From: Mesorhizobium australicum WSM2073
GTDB lineage: Bacteria; Pseudomonadota; Alphaproteobacteria; Rhizobiales; Rhizobiaceae
Direction of reading: 5' to 3'
Assembly: GCF_000230995.2 (NCBI RefSeq)
Contig: NC_019973.1
Location: forward strand, 3,362,001-3,426,000
DNA length: 64,000 bases
The translations under genes were made by a program, and so were the position numbers. Positions 16,623 through 26,617 of the stretch are shown piece by piece. A model generated the notes under the pieces. That model made no database searches, had not been told where the DNA came from, and was given only the letters and a program-made list of their open reading frames with translations. Within the stretch, counting starts at the first letter, position 1; every line of letters starts with the position of its first letter.

Positions 16623-18713
16623 TCACTGGACGAAGACCTTCACACTGGCAGCCCGTCCTGCGGCGTCGATGACGGTGAGCGTCGAATAGCCCGCGCCGTC
16701 GGGCAGCCAGGTCGCGGTGCGGCGGCGGTCGAGGCCGATGAGGGGCTTGCCATTGGCCAGCCAGCGGAACGGGGCGCGGCCGCCTTGCAATTTCAGCACC
16801 AGCGGCGAGGCGTCGGCCGAGTTGGTGGAGAGATCGACGCGGGCGCCGTCCGGCGGGAAGATGATGCTCGGCGCCGGTTCGGTCGGCGTCGCCTGCACCA
16901 GGCCATCCGCGCCGGCGCCGAAGCGGGCGAGCGTCACAGGCAGGTCCTCGCGCTTGGGTGTGAAGGCACCGGGCGGTTTGCCTGGCAGCGGTACGGTGGC
17001 GAGGCCCGAGCGGACAAAGCCTTCGAACAGGATCGGGGCGGCCGAGACATAGCCGGAGAGGCCCGGCACCGCGCCGGCATCGGGCCTGCCGACCCAGACG
17101 CCCAGCACATAGCGGCCATCGAAGCCCACCGACCAGGCGTCGCGGTAGCCGTAGGAGGTTCCGGTCTTGTAGGCGATGCCGCGCTGCAAGGCACCTTCCG
17201 GCGGTTTTACTCCGGAGAGGATGTCGATGATCTGCCAATTGGCCTGGTCGCTGAGGATGGTGGCGGTCGAACTCACGGCATTGGCCGGTTCGGTGCCGTC
17301 GCGCAGCGAGTGCGTCTTGCCGCCATTGGCGAGCCCCGTATAGAGCTGGACGAGGTCGCGCAGCGTGACGCCGACGCCACCAAGCCCGATGGCCAGCCCC
17401 GGCGCCTCATTGACCGGCAGGATTGGGTTGACGCCCGCCTGGCGGAAGCGCGCCGTCAGCCGCGCCGGACCGACCGCGTCGAGCACCCGGATCGCCGGCA
17501 CGTTGAGCGACAATTGCAGCGCCTGGCGGATCGAGACATCGCCCTGATAGCCCATGTCGAAATTCTTGGGTCTGTAGCCGCTGAAATCGACCGGGCTGTC
17601 CTCGATCAGCGTCTCCTGCGCCACCAGTCCCTGTTCGAAGGCGAGGCCATAGATGAACGGCTTCAGCGTCGAGCCGGGCGAGCGCACGACCTTGGTCATG
17701 TCGATCCAGCCGGAACGGCTGGAATCGAAGAAATTGGCCGAGCCGACTTCGCCCAGAATGTCGCCGGTGCGGGCATCGGCCAGCACCATGGCGACCGACA
17801 GACGCGGCCCGAGCCTGGTGGCGGCGTCGCGGGCCACCTGCTCCAGTCCCTGCTGGACGCTTTTGCGAATCGTCAGCTTGAGCGGCTGGCCGGGGACGGC
17901 CTTGGGCAGCATCGCGTAAGAGGCATGCGGGGCGAGCGCCGGCAAGCGCCGGCGCAGGCCCAACACATCGTCAAGCGCCGCGCGTGCGGCCTCGCGTTCG
18001 CCGATCAGGCCTGATGAGACCATGCGGGTGAGCACACGGTCGCGAGCTGCGTGGGCGATCTGCAGGTTGCGGTCAGGACGGCGTTTTTCCGGCAGTTGCG
18101 GGAGGGCCACCAGAAGCGCGGCTTCGGAAACGGTGAGCCGCTTTGGCTCCTTGCCGAAATAGGCGAGCGAAGCGGCACGCACGCCCTCCAGATTGCCGCC
18201 ATAGGGCGCCAGTGTGAGATAGCGTTCGAGGATCTCGCGCTTCGACAACCGCCGCTCGATCTGGATGGCCCGCAGCATCTGCTTGAGCTTGGAGCCGAGG
18301 CTGCGGCTCTCGCGCGGCTCGATCAGGCGGGCGAGCTGCATCGACAGGGTCGAGCCGCCGGAGACGATGTGGCCGCTGGTTGCGAACTGGCCGGCGGCGC
18401 GCGCCAGCGCCAGCACGTCGACACCCTCATGGTCCCAGAAGCGCTTGTCCTCATAGGTGACCAGCATGTCGACGAACTGCTTGTCGACCTGGTCGAGCCG
18501 GGTTTCCAGCCGCCAGTAGCCGTCCGGCGTGGCAAAGGCGCGCAACAGCTGGCCGTCGCGGTCCTGGACTTCGGTGGAGACGGTGAGCCTTTCAGGAAGC
18601 GGGGGCGGGAAGGCGCGGTCGAGTTGCCAGAGGGTGGCGACGGCAATCGTGAAGAAGGCGGCAAGGGAGGCAACTGCGATGGCAGCGCGACGGAGGAGTT
18701 TCTTGGAAAGCAT
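16623..18713 (-). CDS. pbpC: penicillin-binding protein 1C (peptidoglycan glycosyltransferase)
   Basis: A 696-residue bifunctional enzyme from ATG 18713; a second ATG at 18728 lies inside the likely GAGGGG ribosome-binding site. After an N-terminal membrane anchor comes the GT51 transglycosylase domain (VTYEDKRFWDHEGVD, GGSTLSMQLARL), then the transpeptidase with SxxK in GSTLKPFIYGL and KTGTS. The C-terminal PBP1C-specific domain (about 600-696) closes the protein. It makes or repairs peptidoglycan in the periplasm. The start region overlaps one end of a palindromic repeat that separates it from the macroglobulin gene. Confidence 0.92.
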   Translation of the reverse strand: MLSKKLLRRAAIAVASLAAFFTIAVATLWQLDRAFPPPLPERLTVSTEVQDRDGQLLRAFATPDGYWRLETRLDQVDKQFVDMLVTYEDKRFWDHEGVDVLALARAAGQFATSGHIVSGGSTLSMQLARLIEPRESRSLGSKLKQMLRAIQIERRLSKREILERYLTLAPYGGNLEGVRAASLAYFGKEPKRLTVSEAALLVALPQLPEKRRPDRNLQIAHAARDRVLTRMVSSGLIGEREAARAALDDVLGLRRRLPALAPHASYAMLPKAVPGQPLKLTIRKSVQQGLEQVARDAATRLGPRLSVAMVLADARTGDILGEVGSANFFDSSRSGWIDMTKVVRSPGSTLKPFIYGLAFEQGLVAQETLIEDSPVDFSGYRPKNFDMGYQGDVSIRQALQLSLNVPAIRVLDAVGPARLTARFRQAGVNPILPVNEAPGLAIGLGGVGVTLRDLVQLYTGLANGGKTHSLRDGTEPANAVSSTATILSDQANWQIIDILSGVKPPEGALQRGIAYKTGTSYGYRDAWSVGFDGRYVLGVWVGRPDAGAVPGLSGYVSAAPILFEGFVRSGLATVPLPGKPPGAFTPKREDLPVTLARFGAGADGLVQATPTEPAPSIIFPPDGARVDLSTNSADASPLVLKLQGGRAPFRWLANGKPLIGLDRRRTATWLPDGAGYSTLTVIDAAGRAASVKVFVQ

Positions 18714-18714
18714 G

Positions 18715-18895
18715 GCGCCGCCCCTCATCCGGCTGCCGCCACCTTCTCCCCGTTTAGTGACGGGGAGAAGGGAGCTGTGGCATGCATTGGCGCCTTTCCT
18801 GCGACGTTTAAAGCTGGCGAAAGCTTTGGTGCAGGCTTCTTTCTCCCCGTCTCTATACGGGGAGAAATGCCCGGCAGGGCAATGAGGGGCGGCGC
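18715..18895. repeat. 181-bp palindromic intergenic repeat, copy 1
   Basis: The outer ends gcgccgcccctcat (18715-18728) and atgaggggcggcgc (18882-18895) are perfect inverted repeats. Inside are two hairpins, 18743-18770 (cttctccccg/cggggagaag) and 18840-18867 (tttctccccgt/acggggagaaa). A closely similar copy of almost the same length lies at 60958-61139. This is the structure of RIME-type rhizobial intergenic elements. It sits between two co-oriented genes and supplies the ribosome-binding region of pbpC. Confidence 0.85.
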
Positions 18896-18925
18896 GAACC
18901 TCACGTTCATTTCCGCCAAGGCACC

Positions 18926-21900
18926 TTACGGTGCCTTGATCTCCATCATGCCGGTAGCTGTGCGGGCCGAATATTGCGGACGGTACATGTCCTCCACCGT
19001 TGCCGCCGGATGGGCATAGGTGCCCGGCGTCACGGCGCGCACGACATAGGCAAGCGTCAGATTGTGGTCGTGGTCGCCATCGGCCGGGTTGAATGCCGCG
19101 ACGAAGCGATCGTCGCGGAATTCCAGATGCGCGGCGTCGGTCTGTGCCAGCCAGGAGAAGTTCGTCAACTGGGCGCTGGAGACCAGGCCTGGATTGTCGA
19201 TCTCGAAGCCGGCCGGCAACAGGTCGGTGACCAGCAGGCGCGACGGCCAGCTGTTCTGCTCGGTGACCTTGAGCACGACGACATAGCGTTCGTTCTGGGT
19301 TGCCTCGGTCACATTGGCTTCAGTGCCGTCGAGCTTGTAGTAGGTGCGGCTGATGGTGAAGCCGTCACCGCCGGCCGGCAAGGGCTGGATCGGCGACGCC
19401 ACGGTGGTGACGACGGCCTGCAGCGGGGTCTTGCCGGTGTTGGCGATTTCGAGCGGGCTGTCGATAAGCTCGGAGCCGTTGACCTGGTTGGAATAGCCGC
19501 CGGAATGCGGCGCGCCATTGACGGTGAGCGCGATAGAGTCGTTGCCCTCCTTCAGCGCGCGCGCCGCCAGCAGCATCCAGGAATCGTCCTGAGTGCTGGT
19601 CCAGCGGGCTTCGGCGCGTTCCCTGGTCACCAGTTTGATCAGCTCGGGCACGATGGTCGATACCGGCTTCGATTCCGCCGCCAGCGACAGCATCGCCGCG
19701 CCGTCACGCAACGCCGAACCGTAGTCGGAGCGGTACCAGTCGTACTCCGTGCTCGACTTGGCGAGCTGCAGCGCGGTCTTGAACGTCGCCTCTGAACGCT
19801 GCGTGTCGCCGTAGAGCGCCAGGCTCGCCGCCAATTGGGCAACGGCCATCGGGCTCGAGAAGGCTTCGAGCTGGGTGTCGGCGTAATAGCGCAGATCGCC
19901 GATCGAGGCCTTCTTGTTGCGGGCGAGCACATAGAGGGCGTAGGCGATCTCGCTGCCGCGGTCCTGTACGCTCTGGTCGTAGCCGAGCGAGTTCTGCAGG
20001 TTGTTGAGGGCCTGGTTCATCGCCAGAGCCGGCACGTCGTATTTCTGCTCCCGCGCCCTGGTCAGGAATTCGCTGACATAGGCGTCGAGCCACAGGTCGC
20101 CGGAGCCCGGACCCCACAGGCCGAAGCTGCCGCTCGATGACTGGTAGCTCAGGACCTTGTAGATCGCATCCTGAATGCGGCCGTGCAGGTCAGGGTCGCT
20201 TTCCATGCCGACGCCGGATGCCATCTCGTTGACGTAGAGAAGCGGCATGGCGCGGCTGGTGGTCTGCTCGGCGCAGCCATAGGGGTAGCGATCAAGTGTC
20301 ATCAGCAGCGAGGGCACGTCGAAGGCTGCCGCCTGCGAAACGCCGACACTGACCGAAGCGCCGTCGAGCAGGCTGGCCGCCAAGAGTTCCTTGTCGACGC
20401 GCAGCGCGCCGCCATTGCCCTTGAGGTCGACCACAAGGCGCGTGGTGACCGGCAATTGCGCCGGGCGCACCGGCACATAGAGCGTCTGCTCGACCTTGGT
20501 GCCGTCGGCGTGCGCCAGTTTGATGGTGAGCGAGGCATTGCCCGCTGTCCTGGCGATCAGCGGCACGGTCAGCGTCTGGCGCTTGCCCTGGGCGAGCGTC
20601 AGCTTCTGGGGCAGGGGCTTGTCGCCCGTCGACAGGTCGCCCGTCGTATCGATCGACAGCGCGTAGTCGCCGGCCGGGCCGTCGGTGTCGGCCACGTCGA
20701 GGCGCATGACGGCGTTGTCGCCAGGCGCCAGGAAGCGCGGCAGGCCGGCGGTAATCACTATGGGATCGCGCACGATCACGTCCGCCTGGGCATGGCCGAC
20801 CGCTTCCTTGGTCCAGGCGACGGCCATGACGCGCACGGTGCCGTTGAACTGCGGGATATCGAAGTCGATCCGCGCCTTGCCGTCGGCATCGAGCTGGACG
20901 ATGCCGGAGAAGAAGGCGACCAGCTTTTCGGTGGGCGGGCTGCCCTGCGCCTGCATGTTGGCGCCGTCGCCGCCGGTCCGGAGCTTGCCGGTGGTGCCCA
21001 GCGAGCCATCGATCAGGCGGCCGTAGATGTCGCGGATCTCCATGCCGAGCATGCGCTGGCCGAAGAACCAGTTCTCCGGATCCGGCGCCTTGTAGTTGGT
21101 CAAATTGAGGATGCCGACATCGACGGCGGCAACCATGACATAGGCGTTCGTGCCCGGCTGCACTCCGGCCACGGAAACCGGGATCGACAGCTGCTGGCGC
21201 GGCACGGTCTTGTCGGGCGGCGTCAGCGTGATGGCGAGCTTCTTGGCGCCCGGATCGACCGTCAGCCACTTCACGCCGATGGCGCGGGCCGGCATGCGCG
21301 TTTCCTGCGCATCGCCCGGCCGGAACAGGGTTGCCGTGACGTAGGCGCCGGCACCCCAATCGTCACCGACGGGGATATCGACGGTGCCGCCGCCTGCCGG
21401 TACGGTCGCCGTGATGGTCTTCAACAGCTTGTCGGAACCGATGTTGATCAGAAGTTCGCCGGCAAAATGCGGCGAGATTTTCAGCTTCGCCACTTCGCCC
21501 GTGGCATAATTGTCCTTGTCGAGCGCGATCTCAAGGCCATCAGGCGTTTCGGTGGTCGTCGAGGCGACATACCAGCCGGCGTCGAACTCGTAGCTGGTCG
21601 CCGGCCCCTCGGGATCGGATGTCTCGACCTCGAGCCGGTACTGGCCCCAATCGACCGGCACGGAGACGGTGGCGTCGCCGTCGGCGCCGAGGTCGACCTG
21701 GCCGTTGGAAATCGACTTGGTGAAGGAGACCGGCTCGTAGTTCCAGGAGTTGTTGGAGCGGTACCACTGGTAATTGCGTTCGACCTTGACCAGTGTCCAT
21801 TGCGCGCCTTTCAGCGCCTCGCGCTTGCCGTTGGGATCGACGGCGATCAGGCTGAACTTGGCGGTGCCGCCCTGCGGCACTTCGCCATCGGCGAAGTCCG

Positions 21901-24406
21901 GTCGGATGCCGATCATATGGCCTTGCGGGCGGATGCCGATGTTGAGCGAGCGCTCGATGGCGCGGCCGCCGGTTTCGCGCATGCGCACCGTCACCTTGCC
22001 GTCGACCAACTTGGTGGTCGAGGGCAACTGGTCGACGGTAACAGGGAAGGTCGCCTTGCCGTCATCGCCGACCACCGGCAGGTCGGTGAGCGGCGTGACC
22101 GTCGGCTCCGCCGACTGCTCGTCGGCGAGGCCGAAGGAAAAGTTGGGAAAGCGGTCCCAGTCACGAGAGGTCGACAGCGTCAACTCCCCTTCCAGCGCAA
22201 GGCCCGCCGCCGGCGCGCCATAGAGGAAGCGGCCGTCAATGTCGATGTTGGCGGTTTCGCCCCGCGCAATCTCCTGCTTGTCGGCTTTCATGTCGAATTC
22301 GATGCGATCCGGCACGAAGTCCTCGACCAGGAACATCTGGCTGGCCACCGCCGGCTGCTTGGGATCGGTGTGGATCGACACCGACCATGTGCCGCGCATG
22401 GCGTTGGGTTCGAGCGGCAGGTCGACGGCATGGCCGCCGGCCGAGGCGCCGTCACTGACGATGCGGCGGTCCTCGACGCCATCGGGGCGCGAGAAGATGA
22501 AGGTCAGCGGCAGGTTCTCGACCGCCTTGCTCGCACCATCGCGGGCAAGGGCGGCGACATGGACGTCCTCGCCGGCGCGGTAGATGCCGCGCTCGGTCCA
22601 GGCATAGACGTCGAGCGCGCCTGGTGCCGCGCGTCCGGTGACGCCACGGTCGGACAGGTCGAAGCCGGCCTTGGCCATGTCGAGGAAGACGAAGTCATTA
22701 TCGCCCTGCTTGGCCATCAGCACGGCCGGCACCATGCCGCCGTCACCGCGCGTCAGGCCGGGGTTGAAAACGGCGTGGCCGTCGGCATCCGACGTCGCGG
22801 TGCCGAGAACCTCGTTGTTCCTGGCAACCAGCGTCAGTTCGGCGCCGGCAATCGGCTTGGCGCTGCCCAGCGAACGGGCAAAGACATTGAGCCCGTCCTG
22901 GCCGGTATAGGTCGACAGGCCGATGTCGGAGACGACGAACCACTGCGTGGCCAGCGAACCGTAGTCGTCACTCTTGTCGTTGACGGGCTGCGCGGTCAGC
23001 ACATAGACGCCGGGCTTGCGCTGCGGCAGCGCTTCGTCGACGGGGAAGGAGGTGGTGACTTCCTTGTTGAGGTCGTTGCCGATGTCGAGCTGGCCCTGCC
23101 AGACCGGTGCGCCCATCTGCTCGGAAATGTTGGAGATGTCATAGCCGTCGAGCTGGTGCAGGAACTGGTAGCCCGACAGAAGCTGCGCCAGCGAACGGTC
23201 GCCGATGCGGTAGAGCTTCATTTCGGCGGCGTTCATGTTGACGGTGACGACCGGGATGCCGCGGCGCGCGCCGGCCGGCAGCACGAAGCTGTCGCCGGTG
23301 AAGCGGGCGGACGGCGCGCGGTCCTGTACGTAGATCGACAGCACCACGGGGGCGGCGGTCACTTCGCCGATCGCCGCCGGCAGGCCGGCGCGGAAGGTGA
23401 CGTCGTAATGCTGGCCATGCTCCAGGCCCTCGACGCAGATCTGCTTGTCCTTGGCCTCGACGCCCTTGGGCGGCGCGTTGTCGACGGTGACGAACTGCGC
23501 GTAGTCGACGCCGGTCTTGACCAGTTCCTCGGAGAATTGCGCGCAGATGCGCGGCGCGCTGGTGTCGGCATCGATGCTGTGATCGACAACGCGGAATCCT
23601 TTGCGGGCTTTCAGATCGGCATAGTCGGCCTGGACCGCGGGCGAGCTTTCCAGCGCAAGGCTGGCCTCATAGGCCTGCAGCGCCGGCCGGTAGAGATCGC
23701 GCTTGTCGAGACCGTTGCCGAGCAGCGCCAGCACTTCGGCGCGCGTCTTGGTGGTGCGCAGCAGCTTATAGGCGTTGAAGGCGGCCGACGTGCCGTTTGC
23801 CGGCAAAGTCGAGGCTTCGGAGGTGTTGGCCGCAGGCTGCACGGCCAGCGTTTCGCGCGCCAGCTTGAGCCAGAGCTGGCCATCGTCAGGCATGACCGAG
23901 ACCGCGGCCTCGTATTTCTGCATGGCGGAGCGATGGTCGCCGGTCAACACGGCCTGTTCGGCGGCATTGGTCAGCGCCGCCATGCCCTCTGTCGGCTTGT
24001 CGAAGGCCGGGCCGAGCACCTTGTTGCGGTATTGCTGGGCCTGGTCGGCCATCCAGTTGGGAAAGAAGGCGAGTTCCGGCGGCGCGCCGATGTCGGGATC
24101 GCCGTCCATGTTGACGACCTTGCCGGCGACCGCGCCGGTGAAGGATTTCAACTGGTTATAGTCGGATTTGAGAAAGCACCATTTTGCCTTGGTGTTGTAG
24201 GTGAAGGCGCGGCAGGCCGGATCGCCGAGGCATGTCGTCTTGCACTGGTCGAGCGTGACGTTCTGGTCGGACCGGAGATCGAAGCCGAAATAATCGGAAT
24301 TGTCCGTCGTCGCGATCCGCCGGGCCTCGGCCGCTTGCGCGACGCTACCCCAGGCAAGGAAAAAAAGGACGAGAATCGACAGACCACGAGCCGCGCGCAT
24401 TGCCAT
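18926..24406 (-). CDS. bacterial alpha-2-macroglobulin family protein with N-terminal PAN domain
   Basis: A 1826-residue envelope protein. A signal peptide (to about residue 25) is followed by a PAN/Apple-like domain (about 30-95; CKTTCLGDPACRAFTYNTKAKWCFLKSD split over its Cys residues), a tetratricopeptide-like stretch (about 130-270), and MG domains. The thioester motif PYGCAEQT (Cys near residue 1377) is intact, and a thioester/receptor-type C-terminal part follows. Such proteins are thought to trap proteases in the periplasm, paired with PBP1C to protect and repair the wall. Here pbpC and a VanX-type gene follow on the same strand. GGAGGG precedes the ATG. Confidence 0.92.
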   Translation of the reverse strand: MAMRAARGLSILVLFFLAWGSVAQAAEARRIATTDNSDYFGFDLRSDQNVTLDQCKTTCLGDPACRAFTYNTKAKWCFLKSDYNQLKSFTGAVAGKVVNMDGDPDIGAPPELAFFPNWMADQAQQYRNKVLGPAFDKPTEGMAALTNAAEQAVLTGDHRSAMQKYEAAVSVMPDDGQLWLKLARETLAVQPAANTSEASTLPANGTSAAFNAYKLLRTTKTRAEVLALLGNGLDKRDLYRPALQAYEASLALESSPAVQADYADLKARKGFRVVDHSIDADTSAPRICAQFSEELVKTGVDYAQFVTVDNAPPKGVEAKDKQICVEGLEHGQHYDVTFRAGLPAAIGEVTAAPVVLSIYVQDRAPSARFTGDSFVLPAGARRGIPVVTVNMNAAEMKLYRIGDRSLAQLLSGYQFLHQLDGYDISNISEQMGAPVWQGQLDIGNDLNKEVTTSFPVDEALPQRKPGVYVLTAQPVNDKSDDYGSLATQWFVVSDIGLSTYTGQDGLNVFARSLGSAKPIAGAELTLVARNNEVLGTATSDADGHAVFNPGLTRGDGGMVPAVLMAKQGDNDFVFLDMAKAGFDLSDRGVTGRAAPGALDVYAWTERGIYRAGEDVHVAALARDGASKAVENLPLTFIFSRPDGVEDRRIVSDGASAGGHAVDLPLEPNAMRGTWSVSIHTDPKQPAVASQMFLVEDFVPDRIEFDMKADKQEIARGETANIDIDGRFLYGAPAAGLALEGELTLSTSRDWDRFPNFSFGLADEQSAEPTVTPLTDLPVVGDDGKATFPVTVDQLPSTTKLVDGKVTVRMRETGGRAIERSLNIGIRPQGHMIGIRPDFADGEVPQGGTAKFSLIAVDPNGKREALKGAQWTLVKVERNYQWYRSNNSWNYEPVSFTKSISNGQVDLGADGDATVSVPVDWGQYRLEVETSDPEGPATSYEFDAGWYVASTTTETPDGLEIALDKDNYATGEVAKLKISPHFAGELLINIGSDKLLKTITATVPAGGGTVDIPVGDDWGAGAYVTATLFRPGDAQETRMPARAIGVKWLTVDPGAKKLAITLTPPDKTVPRQQLSIPVSVAGVQPGTNAYVMVAAVDVGILNLTNYKAPDPENWFFGQRMLGMEIRDIYGRLIDGSLGTTGKLRTGGDGANMQAQGSPPTEKLVAFFSGIVQLDADGKARIDFDIPQFNGTVRVMAVAWTKEAVGHAQADVIVRDPIVITAGLPRFLAPGDNAVMRLDVADTDGPAGDYALSIDTTGDLSTGDKPLPQKLTLAQGKRQTLTVPLIARTAGNASLTIKLAHADGTKVEQTLYVPVRPAQLPVTTRLVVDLKGNGGALRVDKELLAASLLDGASVSVGVSQAAAFDVPSLLMTLDRYPYGCAEQTTSRAMPLLYVNEMASGVGMESDPDLHGRIQDAIYKVLSYQSSSGSFGLWGPGSGDLWLDAYVSEFLTRAREQKYDVPALAMNQALNNLQNSLGYDQSVQDRGSEIAYALYVLARNKKASIGDLRYYADTQLEAFSSPMAVAQLAASLALYGDTQRSEATFKTALQLAKSSTEYDWYRSDYGSALRDGAAMLSLAAESKPVSTIVPELIKLVTRERAEARWTSTQDDSWMLLAARALKEGNDSIALTVNGAPHSGGYSNQVNGSELIDSPLEIANTGKTPLQAVVTTVASPIQPLPAGGDGFTISRTYYKLDGTEANVTEATQNERYVVVLKVTEQNSWPSRLLVTDLLPAGFEIDNPGLVSSAQLTNFSWLAQTDAAHLEFRDDRFVAAFNPADGDHDHNLTLAYVVRAVTPGTYAHPAATVEDMYRPQYSARTATGMMEIKAP

Positions 24407-24686
24407 TACACCCTCCAGACAATTGCAGACGTCCGGGCATGATCAAGCTTCAGTCGGGCTTGTCAACGCGCGAACGCGGCAGGTGCCGCCTGCCAACGGT
24501 TTATTTTCCGGCCAAGGACCGGTATGCGGACAGTAACCTCCATGGGAAAGGGGATCACGCTTTCTTGCGGAAACGCAGAAGGTGTGAATTCCAAGCCCGT
24601 CCTATTTCAGACAATTGGATTGTGGCCCCTTTACGAGCGCTTCAGAACTTCATTCCAATTTTAGTTTTACGAACTAGGTTGTCTTA
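24407..24686. promoter_or_regulatory. divergent promoter region between macroglobulin and tamA genes
   Basis: This 280-bp gap separates two divergent operons and must hold both promoters. The stretch at 24600-24680 is visibly richer in A/T than its surroundings (ccaattttagttttacgaac), as expected near a tamA promoter. I see no clear operator palindrome or coding frame. Confidence 0.4.
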
Positions 24687-26615
24687 ATGCCGGCGTATGA
24701 AGAGCAGATGTCAGGAGGGATCGCGCCAGGGCGCGTGCTTCCGCGCGCCCTGCTTTTGGCCATGATGTGCTCGATGGCGCTGCTTTGCGAATCGAGGCCC
24801 GCGGCCGCGTTCGAGCTTTTCGGCATCAAGCTGTGGGGATCGTCCAGCGACGAGGACGCCGACATTGTCGATCCCCTGCGCTATGCGGTGACCATCTCCG
24901 CGCCCGATGCCGACAAGGACCTGGTCAAGAAGCTCGAAAACGCCTCGGCGTTGAAAGGCGACGAGGACCGGCCGGTTTCGGGCTCGCTCGGGCTGATGGC
25001 CAAGGCACGCAGCGACCGTGAACAGCTGGTCGCCGCCCTTTATGCCGATGCCCGTTATGAAGGCGTCGTCACCGTCACCATCGACGGCAAGCCGCTCGAC
25101 GAATTGCCGCCGGACGCCGAATTCAAGGGGCCACAGCCCATTCCGGTGGCGATCACCATCTCGGCCGGCCCCAAATTCACGCTCGGCAACATCAGGCTGG
25201 AAGGCGACGCGGCGGGGCTGATGAGCGCCGATTATGGGCTGATAGCAGGCGGCGACGCCGGATCGGGCGCTGTGCTCAAGGCCGAGGCGCTGATCGTGCG
25301 GACGCTGAAGGAGCAGGGCAGGCCGCTGGCCAAGGTGACCGGCCGGCAGATCGTCGCCGACCATGCCACCTCGACGCTCGACGTGTCGCTGACGGTCGCG
25401 GCCGGCCCGGTAGCCGGCTATGGCGCGACCACGGTGGAAGGCACCGAGAAGGTCGACCGCGACTTCACCGAATACATGACCGGGCTGAAGCGCGGCAAGC
25501 AGTACTCGCCGCAGGAGATCAGCGACGCGCGCGACAGGCTGCTGGCGCTGGAGGTGTTCAACAGTGTCACCTTCAAGGAAGCCGACAAGCTCGACGCGGA
25601 CGGCAACATCCCGATCGGCGTCCAGGTCAGCGAGCGCAAGCCGCGTTATTTCGGGCTGGGCGGCACCTTCTCGAACACCGAGGGGCTTGGCCTGGAGGGC
25701 TACTGGGGCCATCGCAACCTGTTTGGCCGTGCCGAGAAGCTGCGCATCGACGGTGCCATCAGCGGCATCGGCAGCAACAATCTGTCCGAACTGAACTACA
25801 ATGCCGGCATCATGTTCGAGAAACCCGGCGTCATCGGGCCGGCGTCGAAGTTCTTCGCCAGCGTCAAGACGGTGCTGGAACATCCCGACGCCTACGACCA
25901 TTTCTCGGTCAAGGGCAGCACCGGCCTGTCTTATGAACTCGACAGGAAGCAGACCGTGTCAGCCGAGGTCGCGCTCGATTATTCGCGCATTCACGACGCC
26001 TTCGGCAAGCACAAATACCTGATCGCCAGCGTTCCGCTGCAGTATGTCTATGACAACAGAGACAGCCGGCTCAACCCGACCACCGGCTTCCGTTTGCTGG
26101 CCTATGCCGAGCCGAGCTACGACATTTTGAGCGGTGCGGCCTTCCTCAAGCTGAAGGGCGAAGGGTCGGCCTATCAGTCGCTGGACACGGCCTCGAAATT
26201 CGTGCTGGCCGAACGGGTCGCCGTAGGCTCGATCGTCGGTACCGGGCTGCAGAACGTCCCGGCCGACCGGCGTTTTTATTCCGGCGGCGGCGGCTCGGTG
26301 CGCGGCTATGCCTATCAGGGCATCGGCCCGAAGGACTTCACCGGCCAGCCGATCGGCGGCCTGTCCTTCTTCGAGACTTCGGTCGAGATGCGCATCGCCG
26401 TCACCGACACGATCGGCATCGTGCCGTTCGTCGATGCCGGCACCGTGTCGACCAAGTCGGTTCCCAACTTCTCCGACGTCAAGGTCGGCGCCGGTGTCGG
26501 CCTGCGCTACGTCACGCCGTTCGGGCCGCTGCGCATCGATGCGGCCGTGCCGCTCAACCGCGACCCAGGTGATCCGCATTTCGGCATCTATGCCGGCATC
26601 GGACAGGCGTTCTGA
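24687..26615 (+). CDS. tamA: autotransporter assembly complex outer-membrane protein TamA (Omp85 family)
   Basis: A 642-residue outer-membrane protein. The signal region lies at about residues 18-42 (LPRALLLAMMCSMALL to PAAAF). POTRA domains fill about 60-300 (for example GPKFTLGNIRLEGDAAGLM and VEGTEKVDRDFTEYMTGLKRGKQYS). The C-terminal 16-strand Omp85 barrel follows, with the strand motif VRGYAYQGIGPKD and a terminal aromatic Phe. It forms the TAM complex with TamB, whose gene starts 2 nt downstream. ATG 24708 is an alternative start. Confidence 0.93.
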   Translation: MPAYEEQMSGGIAPGRVLPRALLLAMMCSMALLCESRPAAAFELFGIKLWGSSSDEDADIVDPLRYAVTISAPDADKDLVKKLENASALKGDEDRPVSGSLGLMAKARSDREQLVAALYADARYEGVVTVTIDGKPLDELPPDAEFKGPQPIPVAITISAGPKFTLGNIRLEGDAAGLMSADYGLIAGGDAGSGAVLKAEALIVRTLKEQGRPLAKVTGRQIVADHATSTLDVSLTVAAGPVAGYGATTVEGTEKVDRDFTEYMTGLKRGKQYSPQEISDARDRLLALEVFNSVTFKEADKLDADGNIPIGVQVSERKPRYFGLGGTFSNTEGLGLEGYWGHRNLFGRAEKLRIDGAISGIGSNNLSELNYNAGIMFEKPGVIGPASKFFASVKTVLEHPDAYDHFSVKGSTGLSYELDRKQTVSAEVALDYSRIHDAFGKHKYLIASVPLQYVYDNRDSRLNPTTGFRLLAYAEPSYDILSGAAFLKLKGEGSAYQSLDTASKFVLAERVAVGSIVGTGLQNVPADRRFYSGGGGSVRGYAYQGIGPKDFTGQPIGGLSFFETSVEMRIAVTDTIGIVPFVDAGTVSTKSVPNFSDVKVGAGVGLRYVTPFGPLRIDAAVPLNRDPGDPHFGIYAGIGQAF

Positions 26616-26617
26616 CG

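Noticed and set aside
15834..18014. A long plus-strand open frame opposite the VanX-type and pbpC genes
   Set aside because: It is antisense to two genes with intact active sites and has no recognisable domain or ribosome-binding site.
20183..24442. A very long open frame on the plus strand opposite the macroglobulin gene
   Set aside because: High GC content keeps antisense frames open. The translation is rich in Arg, Ala, Gly and His with no domain, while the minus-strand frame has a signal peptide and thioester motif.
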